The notes under the pieces are model-generated. The model saw nothing but the letters and a program-made list of their open reading frames with translations, made no database searches and was not told the origin of the DNA. The position numbers were made by a program, and so were the translations under genes. Below are positions 23,223 to 34,213 of a DNA stretch of 64,000 nucleotides, piece after piece; within the stretch, counting starts at the first letter, position 1; the number at the start of each line of letters is the position of its first letter. Source of the DNA: Cephalotus follicularis (Eukaryota > Streptophyta > Magnoliopsida > Oxalidales > Cephalotaceae); contig BDDD01000350.1 of NCBI GenBank assembly GCA_001972305.1, positions 380,486 through 444,485 on the forward strand, given 5' to 3'.

Positions 23223-25863
23223 TGACAAGACCCATTCCCGCTAACTCTACCAAGGACGAGCACTGCCCGGGGATGGCACTTCTGCAAAGCACCCTGCTCT
23301 ACTAACTATGCTAAACCTACAAAGGGGCGATCCTTTGACCTACTACACAAGGCCAAATGACAAGCCTGGGCTGGGCGCACAGCTAACAAGGCAACTGGGC
23401 AGAGGATCCAACTCCTCTCCAGCTTGTGTCCCTAGCACTACTTAACCAAAGCTCCAAAACGCGTCGTATCACTTATGCCCGAGGAGAACACCCACGTGCT
23501 CCTCACAAGATCACTTAACTTATCGCGCAAAAAGCCCAAGGAGAAGGCCTGGGCTAAACACGCAACAACATAAAACCTCGGAAGAGAGCACACACGTGCA
23601 ATTCAGAAGCTCACTTAACAACCCGTAGACAAAACATGCCCATGGACACTCCTTGTCCTTGGGTCTTTTCTCCTCTGCACTACTCATATAAACTAAACCA
23701 CAGAACGTACATCTTAACTTAACCCACTGTAGCATTTCAACACCAAGTCATCCTCGGAACTCTAGCTTACTTGTCTCCTCGGACCTCTTTCACCAAAGAC
23801 CCAACATCACCCGAGGACACCCTGCCTCCTTGGGTAAAACTCTCTAAGCTTTACCCATCCACCCAAGCATAAACCTATCTCCCCTGCTAAGCTAACCTTT
23901 GCTAGAAATCCGAGGACTCCCAGCTCCTCGAACAGACCTGAAAACACAAAACTCATAACAGGAAATATCCATAAAAACACAAGATAAACCTAATGTACTA
24001 ACTCAAAACATACATATCATTATGGAAAGTATAAAATCATTAAGAGTTTGACCCCTAGCATAAACATACATTGCCTCCTCAGCTCGGCAAAAAGAATAGC
24101 ATATCTTTCATGTTTAAGCTTATCATATCCAAAGAAAAAGCTCACGTCTACTCTATTACAAAAAGAAGGGTAAAGGAACCCAAAGAATGCCCAATGCTAT
24201 GCAATGCCAGACGTCTGGTCCGCATCATCCGAGATGCCGAGGTCAAAAAACTACCTTCCTGGGCTCCCTACCACTAGTCTGCAGGATCTTCTCCTCCTCC
24301 TGCTAGGTCCTGTGCAAAAGAATCTGTGAGGGGATTAGTCCAACTGACTACGTGAATGAGAACAAAACATCCTCTGGTACATTCTTTAAAATGAATGTGC
24401 AGAAAGAAAGCATGCCATGAACATCATTAATGATCCCAACTGGGGAAAAACAACTATACAAACATAATTGTCATGGCTCACATATGATGAAACGCTTAAA
24501 GGACATGAAAGAAAAGCTTACCCTTTTCCTCTGCTTAACTAATGCTCTAAGATACTTCCAAAAGTTGAAGAAAGACTTGAGATAAAACAAAGACTTGCTC
24601 AAGTACTCTGGAAGAGGATCCAACTTGGCCTGAGGTGTCGAGAAGGATAAGACTAGCTTGGAACTTACTTTTCTTTGCTATGCTTTGCTTTGCTGTTTAC
24701 ATAGTACAGTTGCCAACTTATAGTGGCGCTGAGCTGAGCTGATCTAGGCCAAAGCCTGCTTGGCAGTATCTACTGAGAACCTATGGTTCTCCTCTGAGCT
24801 TGCTATTTCTTTGTTTTACTTACTTATCTTAGATGAAGGCATGACTGTCGAGGACAAAGTCCTCCTCTAGAAGACTTACTGAAAGGCTTTAATCTCTATT
24901 CTGGCAACTTAGCTCTGTTGTACTCAAACCCTAAACACCATCATAGACAATAGTGTAAAGGAGATCCAGGTAGGACCTGGGGACAGTCTCTATTGGTTTT
25001 CCATCATAGACAATAGTAGACCGATGAGGTTGGAGCTACGTAAATAGTGCTCAGCTGCACTCAAACCCTAAACCCCATCATAGACAATAGTGTAAAGGAG
25101 ATCCAGGTTGGACCTGGGGGCAGACTCGCTCGACTTCCCGTCGTAGACAATAGTAGGCCAAGAAATGGGGTTAAGCACGTACGCGTTACCTTCTCTGGAA
25201 AGTGACTAATTCACTAAGAAGAAACTTGAGCTCTAGTGCTCGGAAACTCTTTATCACTCTTCTATCAAGGAAAACATACCAATACACTTGGGAAACAAGT
25301 TCTCGTTAGAAAGCTCTCACTGTACTAGAAATTGAAAACTGAATGAGTTATAAAGAACATCATGAAACAACTAGAAACATAGAAGGGATGTCCCACTCAC
25401 AGTTCTTGGCTGCGTTCTTACTGGCTTCCTCTGATGAGAACTTCTCCTCTTTCTCCTCATCTGCTACTGCGCCTGGCTGCTTCTCCGCTATGCTTGGAAA
25501 GCTTCAAACTGCTGTTCTCCTCCCGCTCATCAAAGACAAGGAAGAAGAAGAAGAAGAAGAACTAGAGCTCTCTCTCACTCTAACTTGCTAAAGCTAAGGG
25601 AAAAGCCAACACCAAAAGAAAATATCTCTTTGCTAATCTGCACAAAACCATCATTAAAGCTTGGGATTTGGAAACTTCCTCAACAAGCTTTGCACTTAAG
25701 TCCTCCAACTATTTCTAATCACACTTTACACTTGGGCTTATAATAAAATCAACACTTAACTTTCCTCTCTTACTCAAATAAGTCCAAAGTCCATAAAAAT
25801 AAAAATTATACACCATATAAAATGTTTTTTTCTTAGACTCCAAAACAGCTGCGCGGCGTTACA
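23223..25863 (-). repeat. solo LTR C, gypsy lineage
   Basis: A complete 2641-bp LTR starts TGACAAGACCCATTCC and ends GCGGCGTTACA (on -, TGTAACGCCGC...GGGTCTTGTCA). It is flanked by TTATT on both sides and has no internal region, so it arose by recombination between the two LTRs of one insertion. It carries the shared box TTAGTCCAACTGACTA (24335-24350) and CATCATAGACAATAG blocks, tying it to gypsy-B and the array. GAAGAAGAAGAAGAAGAAGA near 25542-25561 is a small simple repeat. Confidence 0.9.
24930..25160. repeat. tandem repeat inside LTR C
   Basis: Units containing CATCATAGACAATAGT, AAGGAGATCCAGG and GGACCTGGGG occur twice in full and are followed each time by a second CATAGACAATAGTAG half-unit. 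The repeat length is about 135-140 bp. Single versions occur in the array LTRs. Confidence 0.8.
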
Positions 25864-25868
25864 TTATT
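25864..25868. repeat. target-site duplication of solo LTR C (right)
   Basis: TTATT, matching 23218-23222. Confidence 0.88.
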
Positions 25869-26309
25869 ACCCAGTGATCTAACAATAGAAAACCTGTATG
25901 AGGATCATTCTAGGGAACGCAAAAACGTTTTTTGAATTTGAATTCCCTGAATTCAATCCTGTCATTTCCATATATGGCGCCATAGGATTTGCATACCATA
26001 TTGAAACAAGATAAGGCCTACAAATTTAGAGAGAGATATGGCATAATAGGAGAAATTGAAATAAGTTCCCTGATCTAATAAATAACTATAATCCTTTTAG
26101 TGTGTTAATTGACATATATTAACTAATATGACTCTTAACAGACTAATAAACCACATGATGACATGTGTCATCACATGTCATCACACAACAACATTTATCC
26201 ACATATGTAATCGTGAGGTGGGACCTAAAAGTCCAGAATAAAATCGGTAACGTCGGTAAATTACCATAGTGCCCCCGCACTTAGGTAAAGTCACTGAAAA
26301 TAGTCCCCA
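25869..26309. other. unassigned interval
   Basis: 25869-26010 resembles 23070-23200 (CCCAGTGA, TTTGAATTTGAATTCCC, GGCGCCAT). At 26155-26190 there is an inverted repeat built from GATGACATGTGTCATC. A similar TGATGACATGTG occurs at about 36575, beyond element D copy 2. Confidence 0.5.
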
Positions 26310-26734
26310 TGGAGACGCGTGGATCCGAGTTTTTGTGGCACATTTGTTAAGCAGCCGGACTTGCTTTGGCAGGTGAGTCGACTCAATGAGTATGACTCGC
26401 AGTTGGATGTGACCGGCCATTCTCTGGCGAGTCATAGCAAGTCTCAGCCACCAGTGTGTAGATCAGGATTTTTTGGGACAAGTGATGGTGCGGCCAATCC
26501 CTAAAGTATTGAATGGAACCGCTGAGTCCAACTCAACGAGTTTTTGTCACTACCGGCTACGCCTATACGTTCCTTGGAGCTTCCCGCCAAGTCTCCGCCA
26601 GCAATGGGTAGATCAGTGCTTTTGGACTCCGATGGCGTCGTTGTCGGACCTCTGGGGATCTGGCCAGAATTCGACAGGAGCTCCGGTGACAGACTATTGT
26701 TGGTGCATGCTCGTAGTGGCAAAGTGGTGGAGCC
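26310..26734 (+). repeat. copia-type LTR D, copy 2, left part
   Basis: It matches 21400-21820 of copy 1 and continues, after the inserted copia-E element, at 36270. The last five bases, GAGCC (26730-26734), are the insertion target. Confidence 0.78.
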
Positions 26735-28450
26735 TGTTGGAATCGGATAAAACCGAATCCGGAGCCAAAACGGACTTAGGCATATAGGGTGTAGAACAAA
26801 ACAAAAGCATACAAACATGGTAGCGGAAGAACACCCAATAAAACATTTGCAGTCCAAAAAGGCATCTCCACAGACCACATGGATCACCACATCATCAACA
26901 TAATTGAATTGGTGTCACCATATCATACAATGGTGACACACTAACATGGCAAGTAGAGAAGGACCAACAGATATACCAGCGGTTGAAGACTCCTTCTTTC
27001 TTTGCCGCTACATGCTTGGGAAGACATCAAACACGTTGCTTCAAAAATCCCTGGTACAGAAGCTACTCCAACCAGCAAGAACCAAGAACAAAGTGTATGA
27101 ACTCTCTCTCTCTCACCAAGCTTAGAAGAGGTAAATTGATAATGACCAATGAAGTGAAAATCAATCCACCCTAGATAAGCACTTGCTTGATGTTTAACAA
27201 TGAAGGGAACACACTCAATCTGCAGAGAGAAATTCCACTTTCTCTTGCCCAGCAAAAACTCTACCACCCCTTTACATTTTCCGCAGAAAATGCTTATCAC
27301 TAGCCTCCTCCTTCTCTCTCCCACTCTCCCATTCCCTTAGGATCATCGTCCTCACTCCCCGGGAGTCTATGGCCATGATACCCATGTTCCCATAACATGC
27401 AAGAATGGGAGATGGCTACTAGATATGAGAGAGAAAACGTGCCCACGAAGTGAGCTCGTGCACAGGTTGCACGTTCTGCTCAAAGACGTCGACGCCTTCC
27501 AAAGGACATCGACGTTCAAGAAATGTGGCACTAAAAACATCGACTCTTTCTAAAAGACATCCACACATATAAAAACATTAAGCATCGACGTCTTTCTAAA
27601 AAAACATCGACGCCTATAAAAACGTTAAGCATCGACGTCTTTCTAAAAGACGTCAACGCTTTGTTCGGCAAGTGAAGCAAATAGAGTCTAACTCTTTAGG
27701 TGATCTCATGTACCCTTCGAATATTGGTTAAGTAAGATCAAACATTTGTATTTCCTCAAAATGCAAAATCCACATAACCGATATTTGACACCAAGACTTA
27801 ATATGTCCAACATATTGAAGAACTAATCATTATAAGGCAGGGACCCTTTAAAATCTTGGTTAAAACAAGAGGTGTTTGTAAATTACAGAAATACCCCTAC
27901 GGTCCAGTTTAGCCATTCTAAATGGTCCTTGACCAATTGAAATTCTATTGGAATAATATCCAAATATTATCCAGATGGAAAAATTAATCTAATTAATTTT
28001 CCAACAGCTCATAAACCCTAGATTTTCTAAGTCATCGGTTCACGTGTACTATAATCCCTTGTCATGCTTGCCCCCGATTGAGGTCTAGGGTAAGGATATG
28101 TGTTAACCCTAGATAATACCTCAATGGCAAAAATATCTGATCATTACTAGGACCTTTGGTAAACTCTTCGAAAATCTAATTTCCAGTCTACCTCAACCTT
28201 GGCCAAGGATTTCATAAGTGCAAAGTATAATCAGACCATAATAGGGCCGATCACCTTCGCTCAGTTGTGATAATCCCATATTGCGCACTCACTTATATTC
28301 TTATAGATTCGATCATACCCAAAGACAACCCGATTGCCAGCCCTGCGTAAGGACTGGGTAAGGTGGAGATCAAAGCATAACCGTCTTCATACAATAACAT
28401 ATATAAAACGACAGTCCATCCAATGGCTTCTCGGGTCACTATATCCAACA
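26735..28450 (-). repeat. 3' LTR of copia-E
   Basis: 1716 bp. It carries a TCGAC cluster at 27484-27660. Compared with the other LTR it lacks roughly 430 bp near 28400 but keeps about 125 bp (around 28160-28290) that the other has lost. Confidence 0.9.
27484..27660. repeat. TCGAC palindrome cluster in copia-E 3' LTR
   Basis: Six TCGAC cores in motifs such as GACGTCGACGCC, CATCGACGTC and CATCGACGCC, with TTTCTAAAAGAC spacers. The equivalent tract of the other LTR is at 34965-35115. Confidence 0.88.
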
Positions 28451-28465
28451 ATCTCCCTCTTGATC
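28451..28465 (-). promoter_or_regulatory. polypurine tract of copia-E
   Basis: On - GATCAAGAGGGAGAT directly precedes the LTR start TGTTGGATATAG. Confidence 0.85.
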
Positions 28466-30059
28466 CTCAAGACATGAACTCATATAGCCTTGACCCATCG
28501 TCCCACGATGATGCTCCAGAGCCTTGGTGCCCATTGCCTTGGTCAGCGGATCTGCTGTGTTCTCCTTTGAGGAGACCCTCTCAAGCTGTATATCTCCCCT
28601 ACCAATAATCTCTCAGATTAAATGATAGTGTCGCTCGATGTGTTCTGATCGCTGGTGAGACCGCGGTTCCTTGGCTTGTGCTATAGCCCCATTATTATCA
28701 CAGTATATTACAAGTGGACTAATAATGGATGTAACAACTCCTAGTTCAGTAATGAACTTGCGCATCCATACACCCTCCTTGGCGGCATCTGAGGCTGCTA
28801 TGTACTCGGCTTCTATGGTAGAATCTGCAATAGTCCCTTGGTTAGAACTGCTCCAGCTCACAACTCCACCATTAAGTACAAAAACATACCCAGAGACAGA
28901 TTTGTGATCATCCGGATCACTATCAAAACTGGAGTCTGTCAAGCCCTCCAATTTCAGATCACTATCTTTTCCATAGATCATGAACATATCCTAAGTCCTC
29001 CTAATGTACTTCAGGATTCCCTTGACCACTTCCCAGTGCTTCTCACCGGGATCAGACTGAAAACGACTTGCCATACCCAGGGCAAGTGCGACATCAGGCC
29101 TAGTACATAACATGGCATACATGATCGACCCTACTGCCAAAGCATAAGGTATCCGACTCATGCATGCTCTCTCTTCATATGTCTAAGGAGTCATCTTTCG
29201 CGAAAGATGAATCCTTCACCTATTGGCAATAGGCCTCTCTTTGAATTCTCCATGCCAAACCTCTTCAGCACCTTGCTGATGTACTGGCTTTGGGAAAGCC
29301 CAAGCAACCTATTGGATCTATCCCTGAAGATCCTAATACCCAGTATATAAGTGGCTTCTCACAAATCTTTCATGGAAAAATTCTTAGTTAGCCATATTTT
29401 TGCAGACTGCAACATCCCTACATCATTCCCAATGAGTAGAATGTCATCTACATATAGCACTAAGAAAGTGATACTAGGTCCCTCTTGCTTTCGATAAACA
29501 CAGGGCTCATCTCCATTTTTAACGAAGTCAAAAGCTTTGACTGCTTCATTAAAATGTAGATTCCAGCTACGAGATGCTTACTTTAGTCTATAGATGGACC
29601 ATTCGAGCTTGCACACCATGTGCGGGTGCTCGGTAGATGTAAACCCCTCGGTTGGGATAAATAAATATCCTCTTCAAGACGCCCATTTAAGAATGCCATC
29701 TTGACATCCATTTGCCATATCTCATAATCATAATGAACGGCAATAGCAAGCAAATCCTAATGGTTTAATCATGGCGACAGGTGATAAAGTTTCAGTATAG
29801 TAAACTCCATGTCGTTGCCTATACCCTTTCGCCACTAATCGAGCTTTATAAGTCTCGATTTTTCCATCTGCATTCATCTTCTTCTTGAAGATCCATTTGC
29901 AGCCAATAGGCACTATGCCTTCGGGTGCTTCAACCAAATTCGATACTTTGTTTGAGTATTTGGAATCCATCTCGGATTTCATGGCTCCTAGCCATGCTTC
30001 AGATTCAGTGCCTTGCACTGCCTCTCAGTAGCTGGCAGGCTCGTCATCTTCAATGACGT
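28466..30059 (-). pseudogene. copia-E reverse transcriptase and RNase H
   Basis: The RT start at 29728-30018 is open (AMKSEMDSKYSNKVSNL, GCKWIFKKKMNADGKIETYK). Further along, the reversed sequence near 29430-29480 encodes the catalytic YVDD box, which appears intact. RNase H at 28613-28987 is open (DDHKSVSGYVFVLNGGVVSW, EAEYIAASDAAKEGVWM, YCDNNGAI), followed by NTADPLTKAMG near 28540. Frames shift between 30060 and 30018 and again before 28987, and several TGA/TAG stops occur, including one in the ASYREA-type region. Intact, it would make cDNA from element RNA. Confidence 0.88.
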
Positions 30060-31620
30060 TTATCTCATCAGTACCATAATGAGGAAACCATACCTCTCAG
30101 GTGCTAATGAGATTCTGCCTGATCTCCTCAAAGGAGCTTTGCCTAACTGAGAACCATTCTCAGCCTGAGATCCAATCTCAGTTGTGTCTGTTGAAGGTCT
30201 AACCTCCAACTCCTCCATCTTCTGTGTGGTTTCTACCCATGGCAACTCCTTGAGTTCCACCTTACTCCCACTGTTTCCTTAAAGAAGGTATTCCTTCTCT
30301 AGGAACACAGCATTTCGCGAAACAAATATCTTTTGTTCGCTAGGGTGGTAGAAGTAGTATCCTTTTGTTTCCTTAGGATACCCTACAAACCTTCAATGGT
30401 CCGACCGCTCTTCCAGCTTATCTGTGCCAAGCCTCTTGACATAAGCCGGACAGCCCCAAACCTTCAAATGACTTTGGCTGGGTTTCCTCCCTGACCATAC
30501 CTGGTATGGAGTAGAAGGCACAGATTTTGAAGGAATCTGATTCAAGATATAAGCAGCTGTATCTAAGGCATAACCCCAGAGATAGGTAGGAAGGTCAGTA
30601 AAAGACATCATCGATCGAACCATGTGTAACAAATTCCGATTCCTCCTTTTGGACAAACCATTATGCGGTGGTGTTCCAGGAGGAGTCCACTGAGATAGAA
30701 TTTCGTTATCTCTAAGATAACCTAGGAATTCAGCTGACAGGTATTCTCCACCTCAGTCCGACCAAAGTATTTTAATGGATTTACCAGTTTGTTTTTCTAC
30801 TTCCAGTCTGAACTCCTTAAATTTCTCAAAGGATTTTGACTTGTGTTTCATCAGATACACATAACCATACCTAGATAAATCGTCAGTAAAGGTTATGAAG
30901 TAGATATAACCACCTCGCGCACTGACTGGCATAGGACCACAAACGTTAGTATGAACTAAACCCAGTAAGTCCATTGCCCTTTCTCCTTGACCAGAGAAGG
31001 GTGATTTGGTCATCTTTCCCAATAAACAGGATTCACAAGTTGGATAGCACTCTAAGTCCTGGATATCAAGGAGATCATCCTTAACCAACTGTGATAGTCT
31101 AGCATCACTAAGATCACCAAGTCTACAATGTCAAGTATAAGTTTTATTTAACTTAGTTTCTCTTTGCCTTTTCTTATTACCTTGCTCTATGGATAGGACT
31201 TTGGATTGTGCAGTATTTAAGACAAATAATCCATTGTCGATAAAACCATTACCGACACAAACATTGCCAGAATAAACAAAACATTGAATGTCTTGGAATC
31301 TGAGCTCCAAGCCCAAATTACATAAGTATGAAACACTTATAATATTCCTTACAACGTTTGAAATGAAATAACATGGATCAAGTGTCAATACATAACCATT
31401 ACATAAAGTAATATCATAAATCCCTACAGCTTCAGCGATGATCCTAGATCCATCCCCAAGCCGTAAGTCCAAGTCTCCAGCTCTAAGCTTTCTAACTTTT
31501 CTTAGTCCCTGCAACGAATTGCAAAGGTTAGTTCCACATCCAGTATCCAATACCCATGAAGAACTAATATTTAAAGCTAGATTTTGTTCAATCATGAACA
31601 TACCTCATGTACTTGCTCCA
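30060..31620 (-). pseudogene. copia-E protease and integrase
   Basis: Protease lies in the open part 31131-31601, with the active-site triad in SSWVLDTGCGTNLC. The integrase zinc-binding region follows (HCRLGDLSDARLSQL, where GH is usual, then CESCLLGKM). The integrase core in 30753-31088 includes VHTNVCGPMPV and FTDDLSRYGYVYLM; a TGA replaces an expected CGA after ILWSD. 30393-30656 continues with SKRRNRNLLHMVRSMM and LWGYALDTAAYILNQIPSKS. The post-integrase segment is 30060-30260. All parts lie in one frame interrupted by about five stops. Confidence 0.88.
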
Positions 31621-32390
31621 TGCAAAACATCAGAAGAGACTCCAGCACCAGTAACTCGACAATCCTTTTTCCAGTGTCCGGTCTTACCACACTGGAAACA
31701 AGCACCCTCAGCCGCTAGCTACTTCATTCGATTCTTTGCATCGCTCCCACTAGCTCCAAGTTTGCCCTCCTGGGCTGGGATCTCTGACTTCGTAGAGTCA
31801 AGATTGGCCTATGCCGTTCTCAACTTAGAAACTAACTCAGAAAGAGTTACTTCTATTTCGATCAAGTGAAAATACTCTACAAACTGTGAGAACGATCCAG
31901 GGAGGGATGTAAGAATAAGATCTATCTGCAGATCATGATCCATGACAAACCCTAATTGAGTAAGCTGCTCAATCATGTTTATCATCTCCAGTCCATGGTC
32001 ATAGACCGAAGGTCCCTCTGGCATCTGCGCCTTGAAGAGTTTGCGTAAGAGATTGAGCCTCCGAGTCCTAGACCCGGCCCCATACATCTCCTCGAGATCA
32101 AGTAGTATAGAGGATAAGGTCTCAATCTTCTCATACTTGCGTTGCAGCTCCGGTGTCATACCCAAAAGAGCGATACGCCGAGCATGCTCGTCGTCTTCCA
32201 GCCACATTACCAGACAGTCGCACTCATCAGGCGTAGGATCATCACCTAGTGATGGAGGCCCCCATTTCATCACATACGCCAATTTATTGGCCGTTAGGAT
32301 AAATTTGAGGTTACGTTGCCAATCGATGTAGTTTGGGCCTATCAATTTGTTTGTCTCTAGAATGCGGGACATAGCAAATTGTAAGGCCAT
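31621..32390 (-). pseudogene. copia-E gag
   Basis: An ATG at 32388-32390 opens 193 codons (31809-32390), starting MALQFAMSRILETNKLIG, with the copia capsid-type domain (LKFILTANKLAYVM, ALLGMTPELQRKYEKIETL, SLPGSFSQFVEYFHLI). After a stop at 31809 the same frame continues to a CCHC knuckle, CFQCGKTGHWKKDC, near 31660-31700, with one more stop before it. This copy gave the key for recognising the gag scraps at 1253-1388 and 10456-10558. Confidence 0.9.
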
Positions 32391-34200
32391 TTTATAGCAA
32401 CCTAGATAAGGAAATATTAAGTTGAGTCAGCATCTATTCCAGTATTAATATATGACAACCATAATACTTGGTCTTTAGTGTTTATGGTTCCTCCCACTAT
32501 TCTAATCGTATCCCATACCCCCATATGGAATTCGAGAAGTCCAACTTCCTAGTGGGGATTGGAATCCATCGCAATCAAATTATAGCCTCGGCTAGGGCAT
32601 TACAAACTATAATATATCCAATGGGTAGGATTTCTTGCCAATTTGTATCCAATAGAAGATCCAATCATAGTATTCGGCCTTACATTCAATATGGCCTCAG
32701 CTAGGGCATGACAAACCATCAGAATCTTGATAAGTCAAGTACCCACAATTTTCATTGGAATGCACTAGTTTTAACACCCACAGTAGGCTTGTCCAAGTGC
32801 TAAAACATAGCCACCCTTTGCGGTGCCCAACACCGACGTTGACATAATATCCCCAAGTTATCAGCCTCAGCTAGGGCATGACAAACCAACAATGCAGGAA
32901 CACTACTCAACGAAAATTGTGGAAGGCCACGGGGAACCACTCCATGGGTTCCTACGTTAAGACTTATTATTAAGGTGAGGGAATTTGCGGTCTCAAATTT
33001 TAAATACCATGCCATTAATTAATTCATTGGTTGTATTATCCAATTCCAATTAATTACGGCTTATCATGCAAGACGTGTATCTTATGCACCTTGGACATAT
33101 TTCTAAAATATGTCAATGGATTGGCAAGGACATTAGTAGTAGTGACTTGAGCCCAAAATCACTACTAGGTCTTCCTAGGTGTAAAGATATTAAAAACTAT
33201 TTGTTACAACAATAACCATGCACATATGGCCTTCAAAAGTCTTGTACTCCATTTCTCCTTTCCTCCATCTCTCCTTGTATGGTCTTTTTTTACATAAAAG
33301 AACTTTACATTTTGAAAAGAAAATTACATTTTAAAAATTACAAGGAGAAATAACAAAAGTAAGGAAAAATAAATGGTGCGCGCAGGCACCTTATTACAGA
33401 CCTTTAAAATAATAAATAAAAAACATCCATCCACACATAGAAAACCAAAAACTAGGTCAATGTCCTTTTTCGGGCCATCCATTGTGCATAAGACTTATAT
33501 AATATCCAATATTATAAAACACAAATAAAACAAATGCCATAAATAATAACCAATTATACAATTTAATTTAAGGATTGTTAATTGATCAAACTCCCACTAA
33601 ATCAGGCAATGATTTTTGATTTTCTAAGTGCCAAAATGTATAAAATCCATTTTTATTAAAAACAGTTTTTTTTACAAAGACGTCGACGCTTCCCAGAAGG
33701 CGTCGACCATTTTATGAAAACTGTTGAAAAAGGCGTCGACGTTTATCAACAACATCGACGCATTTCCTGGGAATAGATGAACAAGACATCGACACTTTTC
33801 AAGAGCACCGACGCGTTTCACGAGAAGATGAACAAGACATCGACGCGTTTCAAGAGTATCGACTCGTTTCACGAGAAGATGAACAAGACATCGACGTCTA
33901 TCAAGAACGTCGACGTCTATAACCCCTTGGGCAATTTCTGCATGTCACAAAATGCAGAAAATAATGGTTTAGACTTTGGCATTCCAATCTGGCAATCCAA
34001 ACTGCACTATGCATGTTACAAACATAATCTAAACACATTAAAACAATATCCCCAGGACAAAAACACAATGAAATCCAATTTCATGCAATTTTCACTCAGG
34101 CACCTTGAAAATGATGTTTGACCATAAAACATCTCCAGCAATTAAACCATTAATTAGTTCATCATCTAAAGCATAAATTCAATCAAGGATGATGTGGGAC
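32391..34200 (-). other. copia-E untranslated leader
   Basis: A long noncoding stretch between primer-binding site and gag. It shares blocks with the copia-1 leader (1-1150) and the copia-D leader. A GTCGAC cluster lies at 33678-33915. Three similar GCCTCAGCTAGGGCATGAC-like phrases occur near 32585-32605, 32693-32715 and 32865-32885, a weak internal repeat. Confidence 0.8.
33678..33915. repeat. TCGAC palindrome cluster in copia-E leader
   Basis: Nine TCGAC cores, including GACGTCGACGCT, GGCGTCGACGTT and AACGTCGACGTC. Part of the cluster is a 45-50 bp tandem repeat (GAAGATGAACAAGACATCGA at about 33824 and 33876; similar at 33775). Confidence 0.88.
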
Positions 34201-34212
34201 GCTCAGATACCA
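34201..34212 (-). promoter_or_regulatory. primer-binding site of copia-E
   Basis: On - TGGTATCTGAGC, one mismatch from the initiator tRNA-Met match, one base from the LTR at 34214. Confidence 0.9.
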
Positions 34213-34213
34213 C

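Noticed and set aside
27484-27660. Regularly spaced short repeats resembling a CRISPR array
   Set aside because: The repeats are 10-12 bp, variable and palindromic, lie in a plant LTR and have no cas genes.
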